Assembly: GCF_001625215.2 (NCBI RefSeq)
Contig: NC_030384.2
Coordinates: forward strand, 43,124,390-43,188,389
DNA: 64,000 bases
Direction: 5' to 3'
Source of the DNA: Daucus carota subsp. sativus
Lineage: Eukaryota; Streptophyta; Magnoliopsida; Apiales; Apiaceae
Under the pieces are notes generated by a model. The model saw only the letters and a program-made list of their open reading frames with translations, did no database searches and was not told the DNA's origin. A program made the position numbers and the translations under genes. Below are positions 62,721-64,000 of this stretch, piece after piece; within the stretch, counting starts at the first letter, position 1, and each line of letters opens with the position of its first letter.

Positions 62721-64000
62721 TCTAAATTATGTACATTATCAACTGGAGGTCTTTCTCTTTCCAGTCATGGTGGATTTGGTGAAACAAGAATCCAGTCATG
62801 GTGGATTTTTGTTTTAGGTGGCATATAAAATTCTTTTACGGATTATAAAATTTTCACTGAGTTTTACAATGGAGCAGCTGGAGCAGCACAGCACTAACTT
62901 CATCAAGGTTATATACACTTCGGGATGTTGAAGTCAGCAACTAATACATTGCTTAACAGTGATACATATACTAGTATATCAACTATATCTTTATTTGAAT
63001 AACATATCAATAGTTTCTCCTTTGCATTAATATACTTGCTAGCGCTTGTCTGTGTGTGTTTGACAATATAATTCGCACGGCAGAGGACTGGAGCATTCGG
63101 GAGGAGAATGCCCTGGTGTGGTATCAGTGTATTGTTTGTGCATCTTATTTACAAGATAATAAATGAGTGATTAATCATGACTGTATGTATGGGGTGGACG
63201 AACGAATATCCCTTTATGTTCTAATTAATCTGTTTTCAGTTGCTTATAAGCAATCACTAAGATTTCTAATTTTATGCTTCAAAGTTAAGTTTTAAGCATA
63301 ATTAGTTTCCATTTTTAGTGTATATGAATGGCATGTTCCTTTGTGCTGCTTGTCATGATGATCAACTAAAATTAGCCGCTGGGTGTTGGGTGCACTTGAA
63401 AGTTAAAACTATGATATATGTCTGCTCTTGGTTATTTAGATTTTTTATTTATTTTAATCTTCAATCGTGTCCCCTGATTAAATTCCTGAAACTGTTTGTT
63501 GTGGCTTTGAAGTGGGGACGATATAATAAAAGTGAGCAAAACAGTTTCTTGGCAATCCTGTGACATATTTTCCAGAATAAATTAATAATGATTTTAGCTG
63601 AACCACGTTAATTAAGAAATTAAAAATGCAACTTTTGTTATTAATTTATAATCTAAATTAACAACGAATATCTGTCTGATCACATCATCACATGTATAAA
63701 ATATAAATTAGGACGGCTCAACAGCCATCCCTTTTAGATTAACAAACAAAATCAGTACACGTACACGCTGTCACTATATAAAAATTACTGAACGCTGTCA
63801 CTATATAAAAATTTACATACAAAATAGAATGGCTACTACTATATAGAATTAACAAAAGCAGTTTGCATTCCTGTAAATTAATTATCGACACACTCTAAAA
63901 TTATTTTTTACTTATTATTCGGGTCAAAGATTCTAGCAATGATTTATTTTACATAAAAAAAGCGTCATCATTGTTTACACAATTATTGTTAATAAAAATC
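62721..64000. other. 3' flank without a recognised gene
   Basis: 3' UTR of the YchF gene and AT-rich intergenic DNA. A short tandem duplicate ACGCTGTCACTATATAAAAA occurs at about 63765 and 63792. No coding region is supported. Confidence 0.5.

Overview
This is a stretch of plant nuclear genome, from a eudicot. The evidence is spliced genes with GT-AG introns, AT-rich intergenic DNA, plant-only families (P-class PPR, 2-oxoglutarate-dependent coumarin oxygenase, DUF1645/MAKR-like, seed maturation protein) and many plant transposons (Stowaway, Tourist-like and hAT MITEs, Helitrons, LINE tails). An asterid such as an Apiaceae (carrot relatives) would fit the MITE types and the coumarin gene, but that is inference. 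No bacterial, organellar, viral, CRISPR or rRNA sequence was seen.

Layout. 1-4568: no recognised gene; MITEs and TA microsatellites. 4569-5792 (-): DUF1645/MAKR-like protein. 5793-9732: no gene, one MITE. 9733-14161 (-): three-exon Snapin-like small coiled-coil protein. About 15625-20363 and 22285-25218: a direct tandem duplication, each copy carrying an intact two-exon ribosomal protein eL41 gene whose intron holds two copies of a conserved, apparently structured RNA element (four in all). The first copy was later invaded by a Stowaway MITE, a Tourist-like MITE, a LINE fragment and probably a foldback element; the second copy shows the matching empty sites for the first three. Between the copies lies a Helitron cluster. 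25353-27056 (-): intronless plastid-type PPR protein. 28528-28827 (+): small seed maturation protein with ABRE and RY promoter motifs. 29341-37859 (-): 16-exon WDR75/UTP17-like nucleolar WD40 protein. 37860-43314: transposon-rich gap. 43315-44801 (+): three-exon 2OG oxygenase closest to scopoletin 8-hydroxylase. 46625-54152 (+): 14-exon CYP59-type cyclophilin-RRM-zinc knuckle protein. 55511-62720 (+): 11-exon organelle-type YchF ATPase. 62721-64000: nothing recognised.

The genes form no cluster or pathway; they are ordinary neighbours. Several serve ribosome or RNA biology (eL41 twice, WDR75, CYP59, YchF, PPR). Exon chains were joined by hand from splice sites and reading phase; the totals divide by three for every multi-exon gene (Snapin-like 159 aa, eL41 25 aa, WDR75 806 aa, S8H 366 aa, CYP59 663 aa, YchF 421 aa). 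The least explained item is the fourfold intronic RNA element in the two RPL41 genes: it keeps its sequence between copies and shows a compensatory base-pair change in a hairpin, as an H/ACA-like snoRNA would.
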